From the NCBI RefSeq assembly GCF_018614575.1, contig NZ_JAGGOJ010000010.1, positions 124,001 to 188,000 on the forward strand: DNA of 64,000 nucleotides, written 5' to 3'. The translations under genes were made by a program, and so were the position numbers. Each line of letters begins with the position of its first letter. Within the stretch, counting starts at the first letter, position 1. Below are positions 9,651-17,813 of the stretch, piece by piece. The notes beneath the pieces were generated by a model that worked only from the letters and a program-made list of their open reading frames with translations, searched no databases and was not told where the DNA came from. Origin of the DNA: Streptomyces sp. ISL-10. GTDB lineage: Bacteria; Actinomycetota; Actinomycetes; Streptomycetales; Streptomycetaceae.

Positions 9651-10471
9651 CGCCTGTCCTCCTTGTCCGCTTCGGCCGGCAGCGAGTTGAGGAAGCGCTG
9701 GAGCGCGACGTCGAATTCGGCAGCCCTTTCCAGGTTCGGCATGTGCGCCGCCCCCTGGATGACTTCGAGCTTGGCCTCAGGGACACATTCACTGATGAGG
9801 CGGGCATCGCTCACCGGAGTGAACTCGTCGTCCGCCCCTACGACGACCAGCGTCGGCACCGCTATACGAGCGAGCATCTCGATGTAGTCCGGTCGTTCCG
9901 CTCTGCCTCGCAGCGCAGCCGCAGCACCCTCGGGAGACGTACGGGCCATCATGCCCATCACATGGTGCGCAACACTCGGCAGCGCCTTGATGTTGTAGGG
10001 GGCCACCATCTTGGGCAGCACCTCTTGGGCGTAACCGCTCATGCCCTCCCGCAAAAGGCGTTCAGCCATCGCGTAGCGAGAGATCCTGCCGTCCTCTGTC
10101 TCCGCCGCGGCGAACGTGTCAGCGAGGAGAAGTCCACGGATGCGGCTGGGGAACAAGCGGTAGAACTCCATGACGATCTGTCCACCCATGGACAGGCCGC
10201 CGAGGACGAACCGGTCGATCTTGAGGTGGTCGAGAAGGCTCGCAACATCGCGCGCGAACGTCTCCAGAGTGGTCTTGCCGGCCACCACCGAGCTCTCGCC
10301 ATATCCGCGCAGGTCAGGCGCGATCACGCGCCAGCCGGCCTGACTGAAGTGCTCGATCTGCGGTTGCCACATCGAACGGTCGAACGGGTGGCCATGTATG
10401 AGCACCAGTGGTTCGCCGGTGCCCACATCCTCGTACCCCACGGTGATCCCGTCGAAGAAAGCCTGACTCAC
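9647..10471 (-). CDS. alpha/beta hydrolase
   Basis: 274 aa, GTG start at 10471 behind AGGAGAGG. Alpha/beta-hydrolase fold of the carboxylesterase/haloperoxidase type: LIHGHPFDRSMW oxyanion-hole strand, GGLSMGG nucleophile elbow (GxSxG) near residue 95, GADDEFTP with the acidic residue, and the catalytic His in GAAHMPNLE. Residues between strands 6 and 7 form the variable lid. It is the first gene of a two-gene operon with the YdfG-like SDR. Enol-lactonase, ester hydrolase or similar chemistry is possible; the substrate cannot be read from the sequence. Confidence 0.85.
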   Translation of the reverse strand: MSQAFFDGITVGYEDVGTGEPLVLIHGHPFDRSMWQPQIEHFSQAGWRVIAPDLRGYGESSVVAGKTTLETFARDVASLLDHLKIDRFVLGGLSMGGQIVMEFYRLFPSRIRGLLLADTFAAAETEDGRISRYAMAERLLREGMSGYAQEVLPKMVAPYNIKALPSVAHHVMGMMARTSPEGAAAALRGRAERPDYIEMLARIAVPTLVVVGADDEFTPVSDARLISECVPEAKLEVIQGAAHMPNLERAAEFDVALQRFLNSLPAEADKEDRR

Positions 10472-10511
10472 GACAATCGCCTCTCCTCATTCGCCTTGAC
10501 CGCTCGATGCT

Positions 10512-10562
10512 ATGAGGTGCAATCTATCGGTGCAATGAAAACAATGCCCTCGGTGCAATATA
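10512..10562. promoter_or_regulatory. GGTGCAAT direct repeats, probable MocR operator
   Basis: GGTGCAAT occurs three times on the plus strand at 10516-10523, 10529-10536 and 10552-10559, with start-to-start spacing of 13 and 23 nt. The sites fill the short gap between the divergent hydrolase-SDR operon and the mocR-type gene. Direct-repeat operators are usual for MocR/GabR-family regulators, so autoregulation plus control of the operon is likely. Confidence 0.6.
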
Positions 10563-10565
10563 GGG

Positions 10566-11900
10566 GTGCCAGTGGAGGACTACCGGGTGATCGCCGATCG
10601 CCTCGCCAACGACATCGCTCGCGGCCGTCTGCGGCCGGGGGACCAACTCCCGCCGCAGCGCAGGTTCGCACGGCAGCACGGCATCGCGAATTCGACCGCA
10701 GCGCGTGTGTACCAGGAGCTGATCGTCCGTGGCCTCGTTGTGGGCGAAGTCGGTCGCGGCACGTTCGTACGAGCCGCCGCACCTCCACCCGAACCGGCCC
10801 TGGCCGAGCCGGCCGACGCGCGAGTCGACCTGGAGCTGAACTTCCCGGTTCTTCCCGGGCAGCCGGCACGGCTCGCCCAGGGCCTCACGCGCATCCTGCG
10901 CCCGGACGCACTCGCCATGGCCCTTCGACCCGTCGGAGCATCCGGACACACTCTCGCCCGCGAGGCCGCAGCAGCGCACCTCAGCCGCGGCGGCTGGGCA
11001 CCGGACTCACAGCGGCTCCTGTTCGCCGGCAACGGAAGGCAGGCGATCGCAGCCGCGATCGCAGCCCTGGTGCCCGCCGGGGAACGCCTTGGCGTCGAGC
11101 CGCTCACCTACCCCGTTGTCAAGGGCATCGCAAACCGCCTCGGCGTCACGCTCGTTCCCCTGGCCGTTGACGATGACGGCCTTGTGCCGGATGCCCTCAT
11201 CGCCTCCCCTGCCCTGCGCGCCGTCTACCTTCAGCCGACACTGCACAATCCGCTGGGCATCACCATGTCCGAGGGACGACGCGCCGAAATCGCGGACATT
11301 CTCGAGCGGAAGGACATGTACGCGATCGAGGACGCCATCTACGGCTTCCTCCGCAACGACCTGGCGCCTCTAGCCGCGCTCGCGCCTGAGCGCACCGTTG
11401 TGGTCGACAGCCTGTCCAAGCGGCTCTCCCCAGGTCTGACGGCAGGCTTCCTGGTGACGCCGCCTCGCATCACACAGGCCGTCGCCTCGTCCCTCAGGTC
11501 AGGGACATGGCTGGCGCCGGCCTTCGCCCTCGAGGCGGCAACTCAGTGGATGACCGACGGCACCGCGGCCGACATCGAGCAGTCGAAGCGGCAGGATGCT
11601 GCGACGCGCCAGCGGATCACGATGGACCGGCTTGCCGGTCAGACGCTGCGCGCCGACCCTCACGCCTACCACTGCTGGTGGGAGCTGCCGGATCCGTGGC
11701 GGGCGGAGACGTTCGTCGCCGCCGCCGCTCGCCGGGGCATCGCCGTCACACCCGCCGCGGCCTTCGCGGTAGGAACGGGTCACGCGCCCAACGCCGTTCG
11801 GCTCGCCCTCTCCTCCCCGCCGACGGACACGCTGACGCATGCTCTTGACGTGCTCCTCGAATTGGCCCACGGCGGGCCGGAAGACGCCGGACTGGAGTAG
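10566..11900 (+). CDS. MocR/GabR-type GntR transcriptional regulator with aminotransferase domain
   Basis: 444 aa, GTG start at 10566. Residues 1-70 are a GntR winged helix (RPGDQLPPQRRFARQHGIAN then a wing ending GRGTFVR). The rest is a fold-type I aminotransferase-like domain with the PLP lysine at Lys285 (VVDSLSKRLSPG). Such chimeric regulators sense PLP and an amino-compound ligand rather than catalysing transamination. It is divergent from the hydrolase-SDR operon across a 94-nt gap with three direct repeats. Confidence 0.9.
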   Translation: MPVEDYRVIADRLANDIARGRLRPGDQLPPQRRFARQHGIANSTAARVYQELIVRGLVVGEVGRGTFVRAAAPPPEPALAEPADARVDLELNFPVLPGQPARLAQGLTRILRPDALAMALRPVGASGHTLAREAAAAHLSRGGWAPDSQRLLFAGNGRQAIAAAIAALVPAGERLGVEPLTYPVVKGIANRLGVTLVPLAVDDDGLVPDALIASPALRAVYLQPTLHNPLGITMSEGRRAEIADILERKDMYAIEDAIYGFLRNDLAPLAALAPERTVVVDSLSKRLSPGLTAGFLVTPPRITQAVASSLRSGTWLAPAFALEAATQWMTDGTAADIEQSKRQDAATRQRITMDRLAGQTLRADPHAYHCWWELPDPWRAETFVAAAARRGIAVTPAAAFAVGTGHAPNAVRLALSSPPTDTLTHALDVLLELAHGGPEDAGLE

Positions 11901-11906
11901 GGCTCC

Positions 11907-11935
11907 GCGTTGCCGAGGCCAGACCACGGCAACGC
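11907..11935 (+). terminator. hairpin downstream of the mocR-type gene
   Basis: GCGTTGCCG (11907-11915) and CGGCAACGC (11927-11935) form a perfect 9-bp stem with an 11-nt loop, 7 nt after the stop codon. Confidence 0.5.
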
Positions 11936-12706
11936 CGCCGGGCTCCGGCATCCGGTCCAGAGAATCTGGAGGAGTCCGGCCGCCCGCCGCCGCACACAGT
12001 CGGTCGTACGTCGACGGGCTTCAAGGGCGATGAGCCGCTGCGAGAGGGCGGGAGCGGCCAAAGTGCGCCAACCTGATCGGGGCCTGCCGCTGGTCCTCCT
12101 CGCCCAGGTCCTCGAAGCGGGCCGACAGGGTGTCCAGGCCCGTCATCACCTGCCGGTGCCAGCCCATCACCACCGGCGCGCGGACGCGGACACATCGCAA
12201 AAGCGGGCTACGGGCGAGAGATGACTGGGGTCCGTCTTCGAACAGAACTTGCCGAGAGCCCGAGCCGCCACCCTACCCGCTGCCGAACAACCCACCCGAG
12301 CTCCCCAGCGCCCCCACAGGGCTTCCTCCCAGGCCCTCCCGGGCCGCTGACATCCGTGTCGGCGCACCAGCGGGTTGAGTGGTGTGCCCACCCACTCAGA
12401 AGTGGGTCGCTTACGCGAAGTTCGGACGTTCATCGGCCCGTCCTCTTGGCGATGGCCGGCGGCCCTCCGTGCAAATCCTTGAGCGATGACGTGAGCAATG
12501 GTCAGCATCGGCGGCCACGACGGTCACAACTCCTTCATATTTTCGCTGCTCTCCGTGGTTCTGTGTAAGCGGAGCGCAATCGACGTGACGCGAAGTCCTC
12601 TTGAGTCCACCTGGAGACGGCAAAAGACTGCTGCGGTGACAAGGCCGCACTTGTGTCCCCGGACCCGCGGCACAGCAGTCACGATCGCCATGTGAGGAGA
12701 ACGTCG
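11936..12706. other. intergenic region with a possible coding remnant
   Basis: About 770 nt with no intact gene. On the minus strand between ~12180 and 12030 one frame reads naturally (MGWHRQVMTGLDTLSARFED, then LGEEDQRQAPIRLAHFGRS) before a stop, which looks like the end of a decayed gene; I cannot name it. The rest shows no clear coding or RNA structure. Confidence 0.35.
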
Positions 12707-13222
12707 ATGCCCGACGCCAGCCGTCGAGACAACGCACACTCGATCATGCTCACCGACGGCACCGCCACCCGTACCCGGGAGGCGGCCACCGTCGACCTGG
12801 CGCCAGTCCAGGAACTGCACCGCCGTTGCTCGCTGGGCAGCCGAGCCCTGCGATACCACGCGGGCAAGTCCGGGCTCTCACCGGCCGAATGGCGTCAGTT
12901 GTCCAACCCGGAGCGCGGCACCACGCTGGTGACCACGCCGGCCGAGCATACGGGCCACATCATCGCCATGACCAACGTCATGCGCACCGATCAGCAAGGG
13001 GTGGGGGAACTCGCGATCCTGGTCGAGGACGCGTGGCAGGCAAGGGGGCTCGGCACCGCGCTGGCCGAACATGCGGCGGCCGTTGCCCGCCGCGAGGGAC
13101 ACCACACGCTGGCCGCCGCGGTGGCGGCGGGCAACAAGCCGATGCTCCATGTCCTGGAGAAACTGGACGCGACGCCGGTCGACGCCTCTGGGCCCGTGCT
13201 CGACCTCCGCATCCCGCTCTGA
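12707..13222 (+). CDS. GNAT family N-acetyltransferase
   Basis: 171 aa. The ATG at 12707 (MPDASRRDNAHS) has a GAGGAG box 6 nt upstream, preferred to an earlier GTG in frame. The acetyl-CoA-binding motif is seen in AILVEDAWQARGLGTALAEH (Q/RxxGxG/A, here QARGLGTA) around residues 108-125, followed by the typical helix and a late strand. The N-terminal part (VQELHRRCSLGSRALRYH) resembles the GNAT domains of acetyl-CoA-synthetase-regulating or stress-related acetyltransferases. The acceptor substrate is unknown. It is a single gene with no clear partners; an IS5-type scar begins just downstream. Confidence 0.82.
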   Translation: MPDASRRDNAHSIMLTDGTATRTREAATVDLAPVQELHRRCSLGSRALRYHAGKSGLSPAEWRQLSNPERGTTLVTTPAEHTGHIIAMTNVMRTDQQGVGELAILVEDAWQARGLGTALAEHAAAVARREGHHTLAAAVAAGNKPMLHVLEKLDATPVDASGPVLDLRIPL

Positions 13223-13267
13223 AGATGCCTGGCGGGCCGAGCGCCGTCGGCATGCGCTGGACATAGG

Positions 13268-13640
13268 ACGTCCACCGAGCACGACCTGCGGGAAATCCTG
13301 GACGCGATCTTGCGCGTGGACCGCACCGGGGTGCAGTGACGTTACCTGCCACAAGACTTCCCGCCTTGGGAGACGGCTACTTCGCCAAGTGGCAGAAGGA
13401 CGGGGTGTTCACCGAGCTCACCGGCGTGCCGCGCAGGCTTACGGCAGGAGGGGGCAAGCACGCGGAGCCGTCCGCGTGCTTGATCGACGCGCAGAGGGTG
13501 AGGACCTCCACCAACGTCCCGGCCGCCGGGCAGGGCACCGATGCGGCGAGGAAGACCGTGGGCCGCGAGGGCCGCGAGTAGCAGGACTCCGTCGCCGGCA
13601 CACACCTGACGCACCGATGCCGGGATGGAACATCGGGCGA
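13268..13640 (+). pseudogene. IS5-family transposase remnant
   Basis: Two frames together recover the N-terminal third of an IS5-type DDE transposase. Frame one reads STEHDLREILDAILRVDRTG and continues VQ, stop, RYLPQDFPPWE. The TGA stands where these transposases have Trp (VQWRYLP). A shift then leads to GYFAKWQKDGVFTELTG and DAQRVRTSTNVPAAGQGTDA, matching the central region. There is no DDE core or terminal inverted repeats, so this is a dead fragment. It marks past insertion next to the GNAT gene. Confidence 0.75.
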
Positions 13641-13649
13641 GCACGACCC

Positions 13650-14033
13650 CTAACTGGAGGCCCGGGCCGGGTCCTGACTCCTGATCAGGAGTACGGCGGG
13701 GACCAGCAGCAGGATCACTGGTGTGGGCTCCAGGATCATCGCTCCTACGAGGCTCCAGGCGGCCAGGCCCCAGCCGATGACCGGAGGCACCGCGATCTCG
13801 CGCCGCGCCAGGTCCATCACGAGTATGCCGAGCAGCATGACCGGCACCGCGAAGCTGCCCAGGGAGACCCAGAAGGCACCGGCCGCGCCGCCGGGGTGTA
13901 CGAACTCCTCTCGCGGCAGGCCCCACAGCTCGCCGGTGAACCAGTCGCCGAAGTACCGCGTGTTCTGCGCTCCCAGCACCACAAGGTGCAGCGTTCCCAG
14001 TGCCAGCAGGATCCGTCCAGCCCATCGCATCAT
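13650..14033 (-). CDS. DUF6463-like small membrane protein
   Basis: 127 aa. The ATG at 14033 (MMRWAGRILLALGTLHLVV) starts directly with a hydrophobic helix. Four membrane segments are predicted: about residues 5-20, 45-65, 75-90 and 92-112. The pattern of an amphipathic loop with FGDWFTGELWGLP between helices 1 and 2 is typical of the DUF6463 family, small actinobacterial membrane proteins of unknown function often beside a TetR regulator. It is divergent from a TetR gene across a 58-nt gap containing a long dyad, so it is probably the regulator's target. Confidence 0.72.
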   Translation of the reverse strand: MMRWAGRILLALGTLHLVVLGAQNTRYFGDWFTGELWGLPREEFVHPGGAAGAFWVSLGSFAVPVMLLGILVMDLARREIAVPPVIGWGLAAWSLVGAMILEPTPVILLLVPAVLLIRSQDPARASS

Positions 14034-14044
14034 GCCCAACCCCC

Positions 14045-14082
14045 TTACGAAACCAATAGTTCCGAAACTGACAGTACCGTAA
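14045..14082. promoter_or_regulatory. imperfect 38-bp dyad between the DUF6463 and tetR genes
   Basis: The 38 bp begin TTACG (14045-14049) and end CGTAA (14078-14082); the inner part contains AGTT and AAAC symmetry around the centre. It fills most of the divergent intergenic gap and is a good candidate TetR operator controlling both genes. Confidence 0.5.
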
Positions 14083-14091
14083 CATGGCCGC

Positions 14092-14652
14092 ATGGCACGA
14101 CCGCGAGACACCCGTGTGGACGAGGCGATCCTGAGCGCCACCCGAGACCTGCTGACGGAGGACGGATACGCCGGACTGACCATGGACGCGGTGGCCGAAC
14201 GGGCGCGGATCGGCAAGGCGGCGATCTACCGGCGCCACGCGACCAAGCAGGAGATGGTCTTTGCGGCCGCCGTGCACGGCACCGACCTGCCCGACCCACC
14301 GGACACCGGGACCCTGCGCGGGGACCTGATCGCGCTGGTCCAGGAGGTCGTCGACCAGCTGAGCCACCCGGCGGCGGCCGCCGCGGTCCCGGGGTTGCTC
14401 GCGGACATCGGCAGCTCGCCGGAGCTGGCCGCCCGCTTCCAGGACGCCTTCGTCACGCGCCAGCAACTGGGCCTCGGGCATCTCCTGGACCGGGCGCTCG
14501 CACGCGGGGAGCTCCGCAGCAGACCGGACGTGACCTTGACCCACGCCATGGTGTGTGGGCCCGTCTTCGCCGTGCTCTACCTACAGAACCGCACCGGGGA
14601 CGGGCTGGCCGAGTGGCTCGGCCCCTTGCTGCACAGCGCGCTGACGGCATGA
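14092..14652 (+). CDS. TetR/AcrR family transcriptional regulator
   Basis: 186 aa, ATG at 14092. Residues 8-55 are a TetR N-terminal helix-turn-helix (AILSATRDLLTEDGYAGLTM followed by VAERARIGKAAIYRRHATKQ). The C-terminal part is helical and resembles the TetR_C ligand domain (LLADIGSSPELAARFQDAFV). It is divergent from the DUF6463 membrane protein gene, with a dyad in between, so autoregulation and repression of that gene are likely. The ligand is unknown. Confidence 0.9.
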   Translation: MARPRDTRVDEAILSATRDLLTEDGYAGLTMDAVAERARIGKAAIYRRHATKQEMVFAAAVHGTDLPDPPDTGTLRGDLIALVQEVVDQLSHPAAAAAVPGLLADIGSSPELAARFQDAFVTRQQLGLGHLLDRALARGELRSRPDVTLTHAMVCGPVFAVLYLQNRTGDGLAEWLGPLLHSALTA

Positions 14653-14657
14653 CGAAC

Positions 14658-14680
14658 GCCCGACGGGAATCCCGCCGGGC
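14658..14680 (+). terminator. intrinsic terminator of the tetR gene
   Basis: GCCCGACGGG and CCCGCCGGGC form a 10-bp stem with one mismatch and a 3-nt loop, 5 nt after the stop codon. Confidence 0.65.
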
Positions 14681-14873
14681 CTGGCAGCGGCGATCCGGTT
14701 GTCCCGGCATCACGGAATGAACCGCGAATTCCGGGATGAGACGCCGGGAGAAAACGACCTCTCACCCGCTTCGGCGTCTCGGCGGCGCAGGCAGCGGTAC
14801 GTCGGCCCGAAGGGCGGTCAGCGCCACGGCGCCAAGTGCGGCCGGCACGACCCGGCGAGCACCTCAGAACGGT

Positions 14874-15758
14874 TCAATCGGCGGCATCGCGCAGCAGATC
14901 CAGCAAGCCCAGTGCCGTCGGCAGCGGGGCGGCGGGCAGCGCCACATGCACAGTCCGGTGCGGAGGGAGGTCGCCGAGCCGGCACAGGACGAGTTCTGCC
15001 GGGACCGCCCCGGCAGCCAGCGAGGGGACCAGCGCGACCCCCAGGCCCGCCGCCGCATAACCGAACTTCCCGCTCCACTCCGCGATTCTGATGACCTTCT
15101 TTGGTCTGAAGCCCGCTCGGGCCCAGGCATCGGCGACCATCGTGGGACTGGCCGCGGGCGTGTCCTGGATCCAGACCTCGTCGCGCAGTTCCCTCAGGTC
15201 GATCGTCCCGGCTCCCGCCAGGTGATGCTCGCGGTGGAGGGCGACGAACAGCTCGTCCTCCAGCAGCACTTCCGTCGTCACACCCTCGGCCGACGGCAGA
15301 CCGGACGGATAGTCGCTCACCACGGCGATGTCGAGCGCCCCGTCCGCAAGGCGCTGCATCAACGTGCCGGTCCGGCCCTCCAGCACGATGACCTCGACCT
15401 CCGGCGTGGCCTGCTTGAACCGCCGCAGGGCGGCGGGAAGCAGAGATATGTTCGCGGTCGCGAATGCCCCGACACGGAGTATCCCGCCCTGGCCCGCGTG
15501 GAGGACGGCCAGCTCCTGTTCTGCCGTCGCCAACCGCTCAAGCACCTCAACGGCGTGGCGATGCAGCGCCTGGCCGGCCGGGTTGAGCCGTACGCCCCGG
15601 GGGAGCCGCTCGAAGAGGGGGCCACCCGCCTGTTGCTCCAAGGAGGCAATCCGCCGGGACACCGCGGACTGCGTGTAGTTGAGTTGGGCCGCTGCTCTGG
15701 TGAACGTCCCGGTGTCGGCCACGGTCACCAGCAACCGCAGCGCGTCGATGTCGAACAT
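14874..15758 (-). CDS. LysR family transcriptional regulator
   Basis: 294 aa from the ATG at 15758 (MFDIDALRLLVTVADTGTFT), close behind GGGAGG; ATGs at 15773 and 15782 are in frame but lack a box and overlap an operator-like repeat. Residues 1-60 are the LysR winged helix (AAAQLNYTQSAVSRRIASLE) and 85-290 the periplasmic-binding-like effector domain. It is divergent from an M20 peptidase gene, its probable target. Confidence 0.9.
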   Translation of the reverse strand: MFDIDALRLLVTVADTGTFTRAAAQLNYTQSAVSRRIASLEQQAGGPLFERLPRGVRLNPAGQALHRHAVEVLERLATAEQELAVLHAGQGGILRVGAFATANISLLPAALRRFKQATPEVEVIVLEGRTGTLMQRLADGALDIAVVSDYPSGLPSAEGVTTEVLLEDELFVALHREHHLAGAGTIDLRELRDEVWIQDTPAASPTMVADAWARAGFRPKKVIRIAEWSGKFGYAAAGLGVALVPSLAAGAVPAELVLCRLGDLPPHRTVHVALPAAPLPTALGLLDLLRDAAD

Positions 15759-15768
15759 ATTCCTCCCA

Positions 15769-15785
15769 TGCATGACTTCCATGCA
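15769..15785. promoter_or_regulatory. TGCATG-N5-CATGCA repeat, probable LysR box
   Basis: Perfect 6-bp arms at 15769-15774 and 15780-15785, with the LysR-type T...A dyad spacing, just upstream of the chosen lysR start and inside the divergent region to the M20 peptidase gene. Confidence 0.5.
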
Positions 15786-15912
15786 ATTTAGTCGCTGGTG
15801 GAATGCCTTGTCTCCGCCCTAACGTCGCCCACATGCCTCGCGCTCACTTCCCTTCCGGCGCTGCGGCTGATGTGTTCACCAAGGCGAAGATCTTAGGAGG
15901 AGACGTGCTGTC

Positions 15913-17070
15913 ATGGGAGAAGGTACGGACAGGGCGGCCCCGGTGACCGGGGAAGCCGCGATCGCGCTGCCGGCGATGCTGGCCGATCTCGAGGCGCTCG
16001 TGGTCTGCGAATCGTTCTCGGCCGACCACGAGGCCCTGGCCCGCAGCGCCGCAGTCGTCGGCGCCTTGGGCGCGAGAATGCTGGGCGCCGAGCCGGAGAC
16101 GATCGTGCTCGACGGTGTGACGCATCTGCGGTGGACCTTCGGCAGACCGCGGGTGCTCCTGATGGGGCACCACGACACGGTGTGGCCCGTGGGCTCGCTG
16201 GAGACCTGTCCCTGGTCGGTGGTCGACGGGATCGCCCGCGGCCCCGGAGTCCTGGACATGAAGGCGGGGCTGGTGCAGATGTTCCACGCGCTGGCCGCCT
16301 TGCCGTCCCCGCACGGCGTGTGCGTGCTGGTCAGCGGTGACGAGGAGGTCGGCTCCCCGACCTCCCGGGGGCTGATCGAGGCGACCGCGCGTGAATGCGC
16401 GGCCGCCTTCGTACTGGAGGCGGCCGCGGACGAACAGGGCGCGCTCAAGACCGCCCGCAAGGGCACCTCGCGGTACGAGGTCGTGGTGCACGGCAAGGCT
16501 GCCCACGCGGGGCTGGAGCCCGAGAAGGGAGTCAACGCCGCGATCGAGGCCGCCCACCAGGTCCTGGCCATCGCCGGCCTCGGAGCCTTGATGGGTGCCA
16601 CTGGTTCCGTCCCGGGAGCCCCGACCGTCACGCCCACCCTGCTGTCGGCCGGAACCACACTCAACACGGTGCCCGCGCTGGCGAAGGTATCGGTGGACGT
16701 ACGAGCAGGCACCCAGGCGGCGCAGGACCGGATTGACGTTCTCCTGCGCGAGCTGACCCCCCGGACGCACGGGGCTCGGCTGAGCGTGCTGGGCGGCCGG
16801 AAGCGGCCGCCCATGGAACCGGAGTCCTCCGCCGAACTGTTCGACCTGGCCTGCCAATGCGCCTCGGAGCTGAGCCAGGAGCCGCTGCGTGGGGTCGCTG
16901 TCGGCGGCGCCTCCGACGGCAATTACACGGCAGGCACCGGCTGTCCGACGCTGGACGGCCTCGGCGCCGTCGGAGGCGGGGCCCATACGGACACCGAGTT
17001 CGTCGCGGTCGCCCAGATGGTTCCCCGCACCCGCCTGCTCGCTCGCCTGATCACGCGGACCCTGCGTTGA
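15913..17070 (+). CDS. M20 family metallopeptidase (carboxypeptidase G2-like)
   Basis: 385 aa, ATG at 15913 behind AGGAGGAG. Di-zinc M20 fold: GHHDTVW (first His ligand and Asp), VLDMKAG (bridging Asp), GDEEVGSP (catalytic Glu and ligand), LEAA with a Glu/Asp ligand position, and the final His in GGGAHTDTEF. A dimerisation or lid domain (YEVVVHGKAAHAGLEPEKG) sits between residues ~185 and 300. Glutamate carboxypeptidase, acyl-amino-acid hydrolase or dipeptidase activity is possible. Its divergent LysR neighbour suggests induction by substrate. A small lipoprotein gene follows after 28 nt. Confidence 0.9.
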   Translation: MGEGTDRAAPVTGEAAIALPAMLADLEALVVCESFSADHEALARSAAVVGALGARMLGAEPETIVLDGVTHLRWTFGRPRVLLMGHHDTVWPVGSLETCPWSVVDGIARGPGVLDMKAGLVQMFHALAALPSPHGVCVLVSGDEEVGSPTSRGLIEATARECAAAFVLEAAADEQGALKTARKGTSRYEVVVHGKAAHAGLEPEKGVNAAIEAAHQVLAIAGLGALMGATGSVPGAPTVTPTLLSAGTTLNTVPALAKVSVDVRAGTQAAQDRIDVLLRELTPRTHGARLSVLGGRKRPPMEPESSAELFDLACQCASELSQEPLRGVAVGGASDGNYTAGTGCPTLDGLGAVGGGAHTDTEFVAVAQMVPRTRLLARLITRTLR

Positions 17071-17098
17071 CCAAAACCCGTCAACCCATGGAGACCCT

Positions 17099-17527
17099 AT
17101 GCGCACCCGCGTCCTCACCATCACAGCCGCCCTGCTTCTCGCTGGCGCTTGCGCCTCATCCCCCGAGGAGAAACTCGAGAGCTGGTACCACTCAGGCGGC
17201 GAAACACACATAATGCGCTTAACGGATGACACGTCCAGGGTCTACGTGAGCATGGCCCCCATCGGCACCATCGGGACCGCATGCCAGGACCTCCTGAAGG
17301 ATCTCGCCGCTGCCGAAGCCTACGACCCGATTCCGGACGAGGACGCCCAGTCCTCCTGGTCAACCGCTCTGACAACCTTGCGCAATGGTGCGTCCGAGTG
17401 CACCGCCGGAGCCGCCGCACAAGACGCGGGCCAGGTTTCTCAGGGCGTCATGGAGATTCAGATCGACGGACTCGGCTACCTCACAAGCACCGTCCATCTG
17501 ATCGCGATGGAGCTGACCAGCGAATAG
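17099..17527 (+). CDS. small lipoprotein of unknown function
   Basis: 142 aa. The N-terminus MRTRVLTITAALLLAGAC has Arg residues, a hydrophobic core and a lipobox ending in Cys18, so the mature protein is probably lipid-anchored on the outside of the membrane. The remainder is acidic, with two Cys (positions ~62 and ~100) that could pair. No known domain was recognised. It starts 28 nt after the M20 peptidase stop and may be co-transcribed. Confidence 0.72.
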   Translation: MRTRVLTITAALLLAGACASSPEEKLESWYHSGGETHIMRLTDDTSRVYVSMAPIGTIGTACQDLLKDLAAAEAYDPIPDEDAQSSWSTALTTLRNGASECTAGAAAQDAGQVSQGVMEIQIDGLGYLTSTVHLIAMELTSE

Positions 17528-17589
17528 CAGTACAGCAGTTCCACGGAAGGGCCGGTGCCCACATCGCGCCGTGCTGGTCAGCAGGCCCC

Positions 17590-17690
17590 GCAGCCGGCAG
17601 AGTCCCGGCGGCGGACGTGATGACGTCACCGTCGCAGATGGCGGCCTCGGCCATGCAGTCGCCGACGACTTGAAACCGACAGGTTCCCAA
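17590..17690 (-). pseudogene. possible S24/LexA-like domain fragment
   Basis: A minus-strand frame contains CRFQVVGDCMAEAAICDGDV, resembling the S24 peptidase core (VxGDSM...I.DGDxV) but with the catalytic Ser replaced by Cys and no helix-turn-helix or Lys region around it. It looks like a leftover of a LexA-like or phage repressor-like gene. The evidence is one motif only. Confidence 0.3.
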
Positions 17691-17813
17691 TCCCGAAGGG
17701 GTGCACGGCGGGTTCGCGCCGCCAAGTCCGCGCCGGCCGGCCGATGGACGACCTCGGAAATCTCCGACCGCAGGCGATGAACCCGGCACCGCGTGACGGA
17801 TTCGTCAGGCGGG

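Noticed and set aside
13268..13640. active insertion sequence
   Set aside because: Only a fragment of the transposase with a stop and a frameshift; no terminal inverted repeats or target duplication were found.
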